Notes under the pieces: model-generated
Seen by the model: the letters and a program-made list of their open reading frames with translations, nothing else
What the model was told of the DNA's origin: nothing
Databases searched by the model: none
From: a virus
Length of the DNA: 31,305 bases
IMG/VR virus record: IMGVR_UViG_3300023196_002844
Location: 1-31,305 of that record
Reading direction: 5' to 3' (one strand)
Position numbers and translations under genes: made by a program
Shown here: piece by piece, positions 24,792 to 31,048 of the stretch
Layout of the letters: every line of letters begins with the position of its first letter
How positions within the stretch are numbered: the first letter of the stretch is position 1

Positions 24792-25037
24792 ATGTCAACA
24801 TTAATAGTAGATCAACTCTCCAACAAATCTAATGATGGAGCTATAACTTTTACTAAGGGATTAGTTGTATCTTCTGGATATGCTCTTACATGTGCTGGAG
24901 GAGTTAATGTTGGTGGGGCATTAACTGCAACCTCTCTTTCAGGTGATGGTAATGCAATAACAGGATTGCCTGGAATGAGCACAAAAACTGCGATCGCTTT
25001 TAAAAGAATTCTTACGTTTAATGAGTTTAGAACTTAA
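24792..25037 (+). CDS. Mini-fibre protein 3 (81 aa)
   Basis: 81 aa: starter MSTLIVDQLSNKSND, the shared VVSSGYALTCAGGVNVGG segment, a diverged repeat (ALTATSLSGDGNAITGLP) and a tail with charged residues (TKTAIAFKRILTFNEF). It starts one base after the preceding stop. The three mini-fibres probably arose by tandem duplication. Function unknown. Confidence 0.58.
   Translation: MSTLIVDQLSNKSNDGAITFTKGLVVSSGYALTCAGGVNVGGALTATSLSGDGNAITGLPGMSTKTAIAFKRILTFNEFRT
24867..24902 (+). repeat. 36-base perfect direct repeat, copy 2
   Basis: Second copy of the repeat at 24641-24676, inside mini-fibre gene 3 and in the same reading frame relative to the protein. Confidence 0.9.
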
Positions 25038-25087
25038 ATTCTATACATAATTCTATAACTGTACACAACTCCAAACTATAAAAAACA

Positions 25088-25459
25088 ATGGCAAACCCAA
25101 ATATCGTTAACGTCAGCAGCATTCTTGGAGATATTGCTGGAGTAGATCTAACAGGTACTAGCGCAACTGTTCTGGTTTCTAATGCAGCATCTAGTGGTAA
25201 AATATACAAAGTTAACTTTGTCAGTGCTTGTAATGATAGTGGATCAACTGCAAACCTTACACTTCAATATACCACTGGAGCTGATGGTGGTGGAACAGGA
25301 TACAAAATCACTGATAGCGTCAGTATCACCGCAAATACTTCTCTTGTAATACTTGACAGAGCTTCTTCCATCTATTTAAAAGAGGCAAACTCACTTACTG
25401 TAACAGCATCAGCAGGTAACGCTTTTCATTGCGTTGTTTCGTATGAAGTTATTTCATAA
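25088..25459 (+). CDS. Small virion-associated protein of unknown role (123 aa), paralogue 2
   Basis: 123 aa, the same length as the protein at 9656 and with matching ends (MANPNIVNVSS, CVVSYEVIS). Shared internal points are a GKIYKVNFV strand near residue 40, a GGGTGYKITDSV strand near 70 and SIYLKEANSL near 97. It appears to be a small all-beta protein placed again next to fibre and adhesin genes. The pair may occupy equivalent sites on two structures, or one may be a replacement copy. Function unknown. Confidence 0.7.
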   Translation: MANPNIVNVSSILGDIAGVDLTGTSATVLVSNAASSGKIYKVNFVSACNDSGSTANLTLQYTTGADGGGTGYKITDSVSITANTSLVILDRASSIYLKEANSLTVTASAGNAFHCVVSYEVIS

Positions 25460-25499
25460 TAATGATTCTAGAAATATATACTAAAAAAGGAGAACAAAA

Positions 25500-25958
25500 A
25501 TGGATGGATTAAAGTATTATGCTTTTGGCGGAGCAGAACCAATTTATGTGGAGAGTATTAAGCTTTCTACAGGACAAATAAGAACAGATCCAACTTCCTG
25601 GACAAGTGATGAACTGGCAGATGTTGGAGCAACAGGGCCTTATACAAAACCCTCATATAATATAGATACCCAAGAATTGCAGTGGGATCAAAGCGCACTG
25701 GACTGGAATGTGGTTGCAATTACGTTAGATACGCCAACTGCAATCGAACAGTGGACACAAGTAAGACTTGACAGAAATACTATGTTGGTTGATACTGATC
25801 AATTAATGAATGAAGATTATCCTTTCGCTACAGGCCAAAAAGATGCTTTATTGACTTACAGGGCAGCATTAAGAGATGTTGGAAGTCAATCAGATCCATA
25901 TAATATAACATGGCCTACTCCACCTCAATGCATTAAAGATCACTTTAATTTAGATTAA
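25500..25958 (+). CDS. Tail fibre assembly chaperone-like protein (Phage_tail_APC type)
   Basis: 152 aa with a good ribosome site (AAAGGAGAACAAAA before the ATG). Residues 1-60 (YYAFGGAEPIYVESIKL, RTDPTSWTSDELADVG, a P-x-YN-x-x-TQELQWD end) form an N-terminal domain also seen in the gene at 13705. The C-terminal half matches phage tail assembly chaperones (PF16778-like): WTQVRLDRNTMLVDTD (85-100), LLTYRAALRDV and ITWPTPPQ. Such proteins help fold or attach fibres and are often coded beside the fibre tip gene. A Gly-rich adhesin follows after a one-base gap, the expected client. Confidence 0.75.
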   Translation: MDGLKYYAFGGAEPIYVESIKLSTGQIRTDPTSWTSDELADVGATGPYTKPSYNIDTQELQWDQSALDWNVVAITLDTPTAIEQWTQVRLDRNTMLVDTDQLMNEDYPFATGQKDALLTYRAALRDVGSQSDPYNITWPTPPQCIKDHFNLD

Positions 25959-25959
25959 A

Positions 25960-26877
25960 ATGAATTTACTAAGACGTTTAAATACACTATTTCACGTTAC
26001 TAGTGATCTTTCAGGAAGTGCATCTGCTCTCACATCAGCGGCCGTTTCTTCCGCCAGCGGAACTGGATATGAAGCTGTGCAAGGCACTGATGCTGATTTT
26101 CATAGATGGATCAATTCAAGTGGCCAGCAGGGTGCTGGAAATCAAACAGGTGCTATTACTCTGGGATCAAATGCAACTTGCAGCTTTTATAAAGAAACCA
26201 AATTTATAAAAGGTGCTGGCACTGCTGGTGGAGCTGGTGTCTTAATGGTTGGTGGCGGCGGTGGTACTGGCGGGATGCCGGTTGGACACTCTTCAGGTGG
26301 TGGTGGAGCTGGTAGACTTGTTTTATATGATGACAATTATGTTTCACCTGGACCTAATCAAATAACTGTTGGATACGGCGGACAGAGAACAACTAACCAG
26401 AATGGTACCGGACATCCTGGAGGTACTTCTTCAATACAAGGTGCCTTAGATATTTCTGCTCCTGGTGGTGGCGGTGGTGGCACTTCTTCTGGACAACCAG
26501 CTGGTAACTACCATGGACGCCCTGGAGGCAGTGGCGGTGGCGGTGGATGTGGACATAACAACCAGAACGCTGGTGGTGGTGGCGGTGGACAAGCTCCTGG
26601 TGCTTCCTTTAACGAAGGATCTGGTGGTTCTGGTGGTTGTGGCGCTGGTGGTGGGCCCAATAAGGACTGTGCTCCTTTCGGGTATAATTCCACAAACCTT
26701 AATCTTCCTTCGATATCTCCAAAAGGTGGCAAATTTGCTGCAGGCGGAGGAAGTCCTACAGCCCAAGGCTCAGGTTTAGACGGGACAGGAAATGGAGCAT
26801 ATGGATCGAATGATGGTGGACATGGTATAGTGGTTATAAAAGTAGGTAAACCAAAAACGTTTGATGTTAGAGAGTAA
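25960..26877 (+). CDS. Glycine-rich putative tip adhesin
   Basis: 305 aa. The N-terminus (MNLLRRLNTLFHVTSDLSG) lacks the KxKP docking motif of the other adhesins. Residues 20-85 are Ser/Ala/Gly-mixed (FHRWINSSGQQGAGNQTG), then AGVLMVGGGGGTGG opens a Gly-rich domain (about 90-290) with Pro, Asn, Ser and His, ending GGHGIVVIKV as in other Gly-rich phage tips. Cysteines occur inside the Gly-rich part (GGGGCGH, GGCGAGGG, NKDCAPF). It starts one base after the assembly-chaperone-like gene and is followed 23 bases later by the oxygenase/halogenase row, repeating the adhesin-then-oxygenase order seen at 10037-10903. Confidence 0.73.
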   Translation: MNLLRRLNTLFHVTSDLSGSASALTSAAVSSASGTGYEAVQGTDADFHRWINSSGQQGAGNQTGAITLGSNATCSFYKETKFIKGAGTAGGAGVLMVGGGGGTGGMPVGHSSGGGGAGRLVLYDDNYVSPGPNQITVGYGGQRTTNQNGTGHPGGTSSIQGALDISAPGGGGGGTSSGQPAGNYHGRPGGSGGGGGCGHNNQNAGGGGGGQAPGASFNEGSGGSGGCGAGGGPNKDCAPFGYNSTNLNLPSISPKGGKFAAGGGSPTAQGSGLDGTGNGAYGSNDGGHGIVVIKVGKPKTFDVRE

Positions 26878-26900
26878 TTTGTAAAAGAATTGAATTTTTT

Positions 26901-27428
26901 ATGATAATAAAATTATTGGATATTCTAAGTGATGAAGAAAAATGTCAATTAACTGATGTAATAGAGAATTATTGTGTTGACGATAATTCTCCCGGATGGA
27001 AACTTAATGGATCCAGTAATAGTGATAACGAAGATAAATTATTTTGGTACTTAAATGTAGAAAATAATAAATTTTTTAATGAAGTACTGTTTTCTAAAAT
27101 AAAAGAGATAATAAAAGAATATCTTGATGAAGAAATAGTATATACTAGAATATATTTAAATGGACATACTTTTGGACAACAAGGATATTTCCACACTGAT
27201 GATGATGACTTGGAAGGTAGAACTCTTTTAATTTATTGTAATAATTCTTGGAAAGTAGAGTATTGCGGAGCTACTGTTTTTGATAACGGAAATGAAATAA
27301 TTTCAATGTATCCAGAACCTTTTTCTGCAGTTTATTTTAATGCAAATATCAAACATTTTTCTCAACCAATATCAAAAGATTTTTTAGGATTAAGAATAAC
27401 ACTTGCATATAAATTAAAAGTCATATAA
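26901..27428 (+). CDS. 2OG-Fe(II) oxygenase, prolyl-4-hydroxylase-like
   Basis: 175 aa. It reads YTRIYLNGHTFGQQGYFHTDD (H98, D100), RTLLIYCNNSW, CGATVFDNGNEI, SAVYFNANIKHFSQPI (H152) and LGLRITLAYKL (R165), a complete set of Fe and 2OG ligands with the CGATVF turn typical of prolyl-4-hydroxylase-like enzymes. It is short for the family, nearly only the core. It follows a Gly-rich adhesin and leads the row that contains the halogenase. No ribosome site stands out, and the gene is AT-rich compared with the fibre genes. Substrate unknown. Confidence 0.84.
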   Translation: MIIKLLDILSDEEKCQLTDVIENYCVDDNSPGWKLNGSSNSDNEDKLFWYLNVENNKFFNEVLFSKIKEIIKEYLDEEIVYTRIYLNGHTFGQQGYFHTDDDDLEGRTLLIYCNNSWKVEYCGATVFDNGNEIISMYPEPFSAVYFNANIKHFSQPISKDFLGLRITLAYKLKVI

Positions 27429-27434
27429 ACTGAG

Positions 27435-27470
27435 GTATTAAATAATGAATCTGAGTATTAAATAATGAAT
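27435..27470 (+). repeat. Duplicated start region with six-codon upstream ORF
   Basis: The 16 bases GTATTAAATAATGAAT occur at 27435-27450 and again at 27455-27470. The first ATG (27445) opens a six-codon ORF (MNLSIK) whose TAA overlaps the second ATG (27465), the start of the next oxygenase, as TAATG. This layout could couple or dampen initiation. Confidence 0.75.
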
Positions 27471-28082
27471 ATTCACCATTTTGAGACTCCTATTCCATAC
27501 ATTACAATTAATGATTTATTTGATAGTGATGAATTAGATCTAATATGGGAAGAACTAAAATTTCTTGGACATAAGGAAAAACTTTTTTCTCCAGAAGATA
27601 CTGGATCAGCTTCTAATACAACTGAGAATAACGAAAAGATTCTCTTAAAGAAAAATAATGGAGTTTGGGTAGATCATGTTTATACTGACAGAAAATTTTC
27701 AAATATTTTATCTTTAAACAGAAAAATTTATTCATATCGGCAATTTATTTGGTTGAATCATCCACATTGGTTTTTTAAACAAGATAGTTCATTTACTGAT
27801 ACTACTTTAATTTCATATTATGAAAATTCTGATTACTATCACTCCCATAAAGATCAAGCATATTTTACATGTATAACTTGGTTTTTTAATAATCCAAAAA
27901 GATTTGAAGGAGGTAATTTATTCTTTGATGACTATGATACCAAAATAAAAATAGAAAATAATAAAGCAGTAATATTTCCATCGGTGATTAAACATAGTGT
28001 AGATGAAATAAAAATGAGTTCAGAATATCAAAATAAAGGTATGGGAAGATTTTCTATGACTCAATTTGCTAACATTTCCTAA
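27465..28082 (+). CDS. 2OG-Fe(II) oxygenase directly before the halogenase
   Basis: 205 aa. It shows LISYYENSDYYHSHKD (H128, D130), FTCITWFFNNPKRFEGGNLFF, NKAVIFPSVIKHSV (H177) and GRFSMTQFANI (R195). This is a full 2OG oxygenase signature, with the FEGGNLFF strand characteristic of prolyl-4-hydroxylase-like enzymes. The start at 27465 is the second of two duplicated ATG sites. The halogenase begins five bases after its stop, so the two are co-transcribed and may act on the same target. Strongly AT-rich. Substrate unknown. Confidence 0.84.
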   Translation: MNIHHFETPIPYITINDLFDSDELDLIWEELKFLGHKEKLFSPEDTGSASNTTENNEKILLKKNNGVWVDHVYTDRKFSNILSLNRKIYSYRQFIWLNHPHWFFKQDSSFTDTTLISYYENSDYYHSHKDQAYFTCITWFFNNPKRFEGGNLFFDDYDTKIKIENNKAVIFPSVIKHSVDEIKMSSEYQNKGMGRFSMTQFANIS

Positions 28083-28087
28083 TTGTT

Positions 28088-29674
28088 ATGAAAAATAAAG
28101 AATTAAAAAATATTGTAATCGTTGGTGGAGGTTCTGCCGGATGGATGACGGCCGCCACTCTTGTTAATTTTTTTCCAGAGAAACAAATTGCTTTAATCGA
28201 AAATTCAACAGCACCTTCTTTAGGCGTTGGAGAGAGTACTTTACAGCATATCAAATATTGGATGTATGCTCTAGGTATAGATGAAAAAGAATTTATTGCC
28301 GAGACAGATGCATCTATCAAGTTGAGTATTAAATTTACAGATTTTTATGAAAAAAATTATGGATATTTTCATTATCCATTTGGAAACATTCATTATGAAG
28401 ATAGATCCATGTATAATAATAATACTTGGTTACTTAAAAAAAACTTATATAAAGACACATCTCCACAAGATTATGCAAGAACATTTTTTCCTGCAATGTC
28501 TTTGATTGAAAAGAATAAAATAAGTAAAAATGTTGATGGAAAATTTGGTGATTTCAATTTAAAACACGATTCTGCATATCATTTTGATGCAGTAAAGTTT
28601 GCGAATTGGTTAAAAGACAAATATTGTCTTCCAAAAGGGGTTAAACATATCAATGCAAATGTGGATCACGTTATTTCAAATGAAGATGGGATATCAAATA
28701 TTATTTTAGATAGTGAATTGTCTGTTTCTGCTGATCTTTTTATTGATTGTACTGGATGGAAAAGTTTGTTATTAGGTAATTCTCTCGATATTAAGTTTAA
28801 ATCATATAGTGACATGCTACCAAACAATAAAGCATGGGCAACTAAAATTCCTTATGTAGATAAAGAAAAGGAGTTAGAACCATATACTAACTGTACTGCC
28901 ATTGATAATGGTTGGGTATGGAATATTCCTTTATGGAGTCGTATTGGAACAGGATATGTTTATAGTGACAAATATATAACTGACGATGAAGCTTTAATAG
29001 AATTTAAAAAATATTTAAAAACAAAAACCACAATCTCAAATGAAGAAAGAATTTCAGATGAACTGGAATTTAAAAATATTCAGATGAGAATAGGAATTCA
29101 TGAAAAAACCTGGCATAAAAATGTTGTAGCAATTGGACTTGCAGCTGGATTTGTAGAACCCCTAGAGAGTAATGGTTTATTTACAGTCCATGAATTTTTA
29201 TTAAAATTAGTTGATACCCTAAGTAAGGGAAAAATAAATCAATGGGACATAGATGTTTACAATGATTCAGTTTTTAAACTGTATGATGATTTTGCTAAAT
29301 TTGTAGCACTACATTATAAACTTTCCGTTAGAAATGATACTAGATATTGGAAAGATATTACAAGTAGAGAAGTTAGTACACATTCTATTCTAAAAAATTG
29401 CCAGTTTAGATTGGCAATGGATGTAAAAAATAATAATAATTATCATGTTGATAGTGGAGGATTTCATTGTATAGCAAATGGAATGAACTATAATGCCATT
29501 TCCATTAATACTATCATGCAAAAAGAATTTTATGAAAATAAAGAAACTACTGAAAGTGAAATATCAAAGATTATAGAATATTGGGACAATCTAAAAGAAA
29601 AATGGAATAAAAACGCAGAAGACGAATTAAGTTTATATAAATTTATGAAAAATGAATTTGATTTGAATGATTAG
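28088..29674 (+). CDS. Flavin-dependent tryptophan halogenase-like enzyme
   Basis: 528 aa, the usual length for the family. The FAD-binding GGGSAGWM is at 13-20, GVGEST at 46-51, the catalytic lysine in SIKLSIKF is K78 (PrnA K79), the halogenase signature GWVWNIP has W276 and W278 (WxWxIP), and FVEPLESN holds E360 and S361, matching the PrnA Glu/Ser pair that orders the active site. All landmarks are intact, so it should use FADH2, O2 and halide to make HOX and halogenate an aromatic or activated carbon; a flavin reductase must come from the host. The substrate end (PrnA H101/W455 region) differs, so free Trp is not a safe guess. VirX1, a halogenase from cyanophage Syn10 reported to favour iodide, is the known precedent and a likely relative. 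It is embedded between 2OG oxygenases and overlaps the next by eight bases. Confidence 0.92.
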   Translation: MKNKELKNIVIVGGGSAGWMTAATLVNFFPEKQIALIENSTAPSLGVGESTLQHIKYWMYALGIDEKEFIAETDASIKLSIKFTDFYEKNYGYFHYPFGNIHYEDRSMYNNNTWLLKKNLYKDTSPQDYARTFFPAMSLIEKNKISKNVDGKFGDFNLKHDSAYHFDAVKFANWLKDKYCLPKGVKHINANVDHVISNEDGISNIILDSELSVSADLFIDCTGWKSLLLGNSLDIKFKSYSDMLPNNKAWATKIPYVDKEKELEPYTNCTAIDNGWVWNIPLWSRIGTGYVYSDKYITDDEALIEFKKYLKTKTTISNEERISDELEFKNIQMRIGIHEKTWHKNVVAIGLAAGFVEPLESNGLFTVHEFLLKLVDTLSKGKINQWDIDVYNDSVFKLYDDFAKFVALHYKLSVRNDTRYWKDITSREVSTHSILKNCQFRLAMDVKNNNNYHVDSGGFHCIANGMNYNAISINTIMQKEFYENKETTESEISKIIEYWDNLKEKWNKNAEDELSLYKFMKNEFDLND

Positions 29675-30191
29675 AGAACTCAAAAATCCACTAACAGAAA
29701 ACTATTTTGCTCTTAAACATCAAGTTTTAAGTAAAACTTTTCCATGGTTTTATTTTCAATACAGTACAGATAATACAAAAATTGAAGGATTTACTGATGT
29801 TCCATTTTATAGTCATACCGTTTTAGAAAGGCCGGGTGAAGGTAATTTATATCCCAAAGTGACATCGAGATATAGTGATTTAGTTGATAATGTTTTAAAA
29901 GAAATTTTAGAATTTAATTCTATTGAGATAAATTGTTTTTTTAGAATTAATTTCAATTGCTCTCATTACTTTGATGGAAAACCAACAATCCCACATTTTG
30001 ATCATAATTTCTCACATAAAAATTTATTAATTTATTTTAATGAATGTCAAGGAGATACTTTCCTTTATGATAAGGAGACATATAAATTTTCCCCTAAAGA
30101 GGATTTAATTATTTCTTTTGAAGGATTGCATGGTTCTGGACAACCATTATTAGGACAAAGGAGAATAGTTATGGTTGCAACTTATTTTTAA
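29667..30191 (+). CDS. 2OG-Fe(II) oxygenase (FPWFY family), paralogue 2
   Basis: 174 aa, starting eight bases inside the halogenase (ATGATTAG overlap). The FPWFY box is at 25-29, then CFFRINFNC, IPHFDHNF (H110, D112), LLIYFNECQGDTFLYD, EDLIISFEGLHGSG (H155) and QRRIVMVATYF (R165/R166). The ligand set is complete. Box and spacing match the gene at 13167. Tight coupling to the halogenase suggests that they act in one pathway. Substrate unknown. It closes the second oxygenase row; a possible promoter lies right after it. Confidence 0.84.
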   Translation: MIRELKNPLTENYFALKHQVLSKTFPWFYFQYSTDNTKIEGFTDVPFYSHTVLERPGEGNLYPKVTSRYSDLVDNVLKEILEFNSIEINCFFRINFNCSHYFDGKPTIPHFDHNFSHKNLLIYFNECQGDTFLYDKETYKFSPKEDLIISFEGLHGSGQPLLGQRRIVMVATYF

Positions 30192-30194
30192 TCT

Positions 30195-30220
30195 TTGACA
30201 GATTGCTAAATTATTATAGT
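30195..30220 (+). promoter_or_regulatory. Possible early promoter with poor spacing
   Basis: TTGACA at 30195-30200 is exact, but the best -10 (TATAGT at 30215-30220) leaves a 14-base spacer, shorter than the usual 16-18. It lies upstream of a 49-codon ORF that is followed by a terminator, which is why it is listed. Low certainty. Confidence 0.3.
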
Positions 30221-30241
30221 ACTTTATTGTAATTGATAAAA

Positions 30242-30391
30242 ATGGATAAAGATAATTCAGAGGAGATGAAGAAAAAAATAAAAACTCTTAGGACAATAGA
30301 TTGGAAGGATGAGGACATTTGCCATATATTCAAACTCACTCCCGCAGAACTTATAAAACTTTCTGGTACTAACCTTTGGGGCGGCGGTTAA
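30242..30391 (+). CDS. Small hypothetical protein (49 aa)
   Basis: 49 aa: a charged start (MDKDNSEEMKKKIKTL), WKDEDICHIFKLTPAELIKL and a Gly-rich end (SGTNLWGGG). There is no good ribosome site before ATG 30242; an in-frame ATG at 30266 has AGGAG touching it. It sits alone between a possible promoter and a clear terminator hairpin, which makes it more credible than its length alone. Not recognised; perhaps a small early regulator or host-takeover protein. Confidence 0.4.
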   Translation: MDKDNSEEMKKKIKTLRTIDWKDEDICHIFKLTPAELIKLSGTNLWGGG

Positions 30392-30418
30392 GTGTGACAA
30401 TAAAATAAGTGTCCTATG

Positions 30419-30446
30419 CCCGTCAAGTTTTTGCTTGACGGGTTTT
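30419..30446 (+). terminator. Intrinsic terminator
   Basis: A nine-base perfect stem, CCCGTCAAG (30419-30427) with CTTGACGGG (30434-30442), loop TTTTTG, followed by TTTT. It lies after the oxygenase/halogenase row and the 49-codon ORF and probably separates the island from the conserved genes to the right. Confidence 0.75.
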
Positions 30447-30473
30447 ATAATATATGCATACACATGGAGGAGG

Positions 30474-30572
30474 ATGACTGCCGCTGAAAAACTTTTGTTT
30501 ATCATATCATTTTTCTGGGTAATGAACTGGGGGACTCGTGTAACTTATGCCACGATCAATGCTGTATCTTGA
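30474..30572 (+). CDS. Possible small membrane protein (32 aa)
   Basis: 32 aa with GGAGG close before the ATG (three-base spacer). Residues 6-19 (KLLFIISFFWVMNW) would form one membrane-spanning segment. It overlaps the start of the next gene by 26 bases in another frame. Small membrane peptides are common in phages, but the length leaves real doubt. Confidence 0.35.
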   Translation: MTAAEKLLFIISFFWVMNWGTRVTYATINAVS

Positions 30573-31017
30573 TATACAAGGAAAGGCACCTAGAAGGCGC
30601 TGTAATGAGGTTGTAAAGTGGTTTAAGGCAAAGTATATGCCTTTACATCATTTGGACATTACAATCACTCATAGGGGCATGAAAAAAGAACATGCTATGG
30701 GTTTATGTACTGTCATAGATTGTGATCATCGTCCTCGTGAATTTCTCATTGAAATGGAGACAACACTTTGCAAAGAAGATTATATTTCTACTCTGTTGCA
30801 TGAACTTTGGCATGTCTGGCAGCATGTAAACGGTTCACTTCGTGACAAACGTGGAATTCGACATTGGAAAAACATTGACGCAGATCACTTATCTTATGAG
30901 GATCAACCTTGGGAACATGAAGCAAAAATGATGGAGAACATTCTTTACAATGATTTTATGAGTGTTAACGATGATCCCATCATTTTTTACAATCGCTTGA
31001 CAAAACCATCAATTTAA
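30547..31017 (+). CDS. HExxH zinc metallopeptidase-like protein (SprT-like)
   Basis: 156 aa. STLLHELWHVWQHVNG has the HExxH zinc site (H85, E86, H89), and PWEHEAKMME about 35 residues later supplies a Glu or His as probable third ligand (E123-E125). The arrangement resembles SprT-like and other small gluzincin proteins. The N-terminal half is alpha/beta (MLYLDIQGKAPRRRC, LDITITHRGM). Possible roles are protein cleavage or processing, or a DNA-linked role as in SprT/Spartan; the sequence does not decide. Codon use is less AT-rich than in the oxygenase row, so it is probably a conserved phage gene. A promoter overlaps its 3' end. Confidence 0.68.
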   Translation: MPRSMLYLDIQGKAPRRRCNEVVKWFKAKYMPLHHLDITITHRGMKKEHAMGLCTVIDCDHRPREFLIEMETTLCKEDYISTLLHELWHVWQHVNGSLRDKRGIRHWKNIDADHLSYEDQPWEHEAKMMENILYNDFMSVNDDPIIFYNRLTKPSI

Positions 31018-31024
31018 CTATAAT
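30997..31024 (+). promoter_or_regulatory. Consensus host-type (sigma-70) promoter
   Basis: TTGACA at 30997-31002, a 16-base spacer and TATAAT at 31019-31024. The start would be near 31031, giving a short leader with GGAGG (31033-31037) for the ATG at 31049. An early promoter for the last genes of the window. Confidence 0.78.
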
Positions 31025-31048
31025 ACCTTTGTGGAGGTTAATCGAAGT

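Noticed and set aside
24990-24997. GCGATCGC, the cyanobacterial HIP1 palindrome
   Set aside because: I noticed only this one copy, inside a coding region; marine picocyanobacteria and their phages are not enriched in it, so it is probably chance.
8081-25037. Diversity-generating retroelement acting on the repeated fibre modules
   Set aside because: No reverse transcriptase and no template/variable repeat pair with adenine-specific changes was seen; the modules differ at all third positions, as in ordinary duplication.
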